DNA from: Alphaproteobacteria bacterium
GTDB lineage: Bacteria > Pseudomonadota > Alphaproteobacteria > CACIAM-22H2
Length of the DNA stretch: 6,167 nt
Assembly: GCA_947500965.1 (NCBI GenBank)
Contig: CANMWW010000153.1
Span: 1-6,167, forward strand
Direction of reading: 5' to 3'
Shown here: positions 4,863-6,167 of the stretch, piece by piece
Layout of the letters: every line of letters begins with the position of its first letter
Numbering within the stretch: position 1 is the stretch's first letter
Made by a program: the position numbers and the translations under genes
Notes under the pieces: model-generated
What the model saw: the letters and a program-made list of their open reading frames with translations, nothing else
What the model was told of the DNA's origin: nothing
Database searches by the model: none

Positions 4863-6167
4863 TCAGGAATCCAGCTGCACCGGCCGGTCGGTCCCGTGCA
4901 CGCCGAGCGTCTTGAGCTTGCGGTGCAGGGCGGAGCGCTCCATGCCGACGAAGCTGGCGGTGCGCGAGATGTTGCCTCCGAAGCGCGTGACCTGCGCGAG
5001 CAGGTACTGGCGCTCGAAGAGCTCGCGCGCCTCGCGCAGCGGCAGCGCCATGATCTCGGCCGAATGCTCGCCGCGCAGGGCGACAGGCATGATGGCGCCG
5101 ATCTCCGGCGGCAGCATGTCCGAGCGGATCGGGCTCGCGGCGTCGCCCGGCGCCATGATCTGGAGCCACTCGACGACGTTTCGCAGCTGGCGAACGTTGC
5201 CCGGCCAGTCATAGGCCTGAAGGGCCGCGACGGCGTCCTCGCCGAGCGGTCGAGGCTCCATCGCCCCGCCCGCGCCACGGGCCATGAAGTGCCGCGCGAG
5301 CTCCAGGATGTCCTCGCGCCGGTCGCGCAGCGGCGGCACGCGGATCTGCACCACGTTCAGGCGGTAGAGCAGGTCCTCGCGGAACCGCGCCGCGGCGATC
5401 TCCGCCTGCAGCTCGCGGCTCGTGGTCGACATGACGCGCACGTCGACGGACACCCGCGAACGGCCACCGACGCGCTCGAAGGTCATCTCCTGGAGGGCGC
5501 GCACGATCTTGCCCTGCGTCTCGAGCGGCATGTCGGCCACCTCGTCGAGAAGCAGCGTCCCGCCATGGGCCTGCTCGAAGAGCCCGGGACGCGGCGGCGC
5601 GCCATCCTCGCCCTCCTGGCCGAACAGCTCGACCTCGACCCGCTCGGGCCGCATGCTCGCGCAGTTCATGACCACGAAGGGGCCCTGGGCCCTGCGCGAG
5701 CGCGCATGGATGAGGCGCGCGACCGCCTCCTTGCCCACGCCGGCGGGGCCGGTCACGAGGACGCGGCTGTTGGTCGGCGCGACGCGCTCGATGGCGTTGC
5801 GCATCGTTCCCACCGACGCCGACGTGCCGATGAGCTCGGCCGGGTCGCCGACGCGCGAGCGCAGCTCCTCGTTCTCGCGGCGCAGCCGGGCCGCCTCGAT
5901 CGCGCGCTCGGCGACCAGGAGCAGCCGGTCCGACTTGAAGGGCTTCTCGATGAAGTCGTAGGCGCCGCGCTTGATGGCGCCGACCGCGGTCTCGATGTTG
6001 CCATGGCCGCTGATGATCACGACGGGGACATGCGGGTGTTCCTGCACCAGCACGTCGAGCAGCTGAAGCCCGTCCATCGAGTTGCCCTGCAGCCAGACGT
6101 CGAGGATGCAGAGGCTCGGCCTGCGCTCGCGCATCGCCTCGAGCGCGCGCGCCGCATCCCCCACGCC
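4863..6167 (-). CDS. ntrX: Nitrogen regulation response regulator NtrX, N-terminus cut off
   Basis: The frame runs off the right edge; 434 residues are visible and about 30 are probably missing. Numbering here starts at the codon 6167-6165. The receiver domain keeps the phospho-acceptor Asp23 in LDVWLQG, the switch Ser53 in ISGHG and Lys75 in FIEKPF. The AAA+ domain spans about 110-340. It has Walker A GPAGVGKE (140-147), Walker B LLLDE (205-209), a FREDLLYRLN segment (262-271) and WPGNVRQLRN (321-330). A Fis-type helix-turn-helix lies at about 390-423. Between ELFG and the GGTLLLDE segment, the GAFTGA sigma-54 contact loop is absent and replaced by a short Glu/Gly/Pro-rich stretch. That is typical of alphaproteobacterial NtrX. 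The protein is the DNA-binding partner of the NtrY sensor kinase, linked to nitrogen, redox and envelope control. GTG at 6164 is an internal codon, not the start. trkA follows after 19 nt. NtrX is favoured over NtrC by the missing loop and by neighbouring trkA. Confidence 0.95.
   Translation of the reverse strand, partial: GVGDAARALEAMRERRPSLCILDVWLQGNSMDGLQLLDVLVQEHPHVPVVIISGHGNIETAVGAIKRGAYDFIEKPFKSDRLLLVAERAIEAARLRRENEELRSRVGDPAELIGTSASVGTMRNAIERVAPTNSRVLVTGPAGVGKEAVARLIHARSRRAQGPFVVMNCASMRPERVEVELFGQEGEDGAPPRPGLFEQAHGGTLLLDEVADMPLETQGKIVRALQEMTFERVGGRSRVSVDVRVMSTTSRELQAEIAAARFREDLLYRLNVVQIRVPPLRDRREDILELARHFMARGAGGAMEPRPLGEDAVAALQAYDWPGNVRQLRNVVEWLQIMAPGDAASPIRSDMLPPEIGAIMPVALRGEHSAEIMALPLREARELFERQYLLAQVTRFGGNISRTASFVGMERSALHRKLKTLGVHGTDRPVQLDS

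Noticed and set aside
3719..4915. A 398-codon plus-strand open frame opposite trkA and the end of ntrX
   Set aside because: It has the same low-complexity antisense composition, and the opposite strand carries a full, intact TrkA.
4844..5278. Extension of TrkA to an upstream start at 5278
   Set aside because: The added part lies over ntrX in another frame and is Arg/Ser-rich. TrkA homology starts at 4843 and the length from there (458 residues) matches the family.

Overview
The window is GC-rich chromosomal DNA, and every gene I can support lies on the minus strand. From right to left, in the direction of transcription, the order is ntrX (5' end cut by the window edge), trkA, a D-amino-acid aminotransferase gene (dat), hfq, hflX, and an M14/AstE-AspA family zinc hydrolase cut off by the left edge. 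The run ntrX-trkA-dat-hfq-hflX is, from general knowledge, a familiar alphaproteobacterial gene order. NtrX without the GAFTGA loop and Hfq next to HflX both fit that group. The very high GC and this order suggest a Rhodospirillales-like alphaproteobacterium, but the sequence alone cannot fix the genus.

Layout: 4863-6167 is NtrX, the response regulator of the NtrY/NtrX two-component pair. After 19 nt comes trkA (3467-4843), the NAD-binding RCK subunit of Trk potassium uptake. After 10 nt comes dat (2605-3456), a fold-type IV PLP enzyme with all the usual catalytic residues. A 156-nt gap, the only real non-coding interval, precedes hfq (2197-2448). It holds a candidate sigma-70-type promoter and two overlapping inverted repeats. 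HflX (844-2178) starts 18 nt after the hfq stop, in the same reading frame. The M14 hydrolase (1-842) starts one base after the hflX stop.

The tight spacing suggests one or two transcription units: ntrX-trkA-dat, and hfq-hflX-M14 with its own promoter in the 156-nt gap plus read-through from upstream. The genes connect nitrogen/redox signalling (NtrX), potassium homeostasis (TrkA), D-amino acid supply (Dat), small-RNA regulation (Hfq) and ribosome rescue (HflX). Whether the M14 enzyme belongs functionally with them is unknown.

I see no mobile element, CRISPR array, tRNA, rRNA or convincing intrinsic terminator, and no wholly novel system. The points most worth following up are the structured hfq upstream region, the M14 gene directly after hflX, and the altered sigma-54 contact loop of NtrX.
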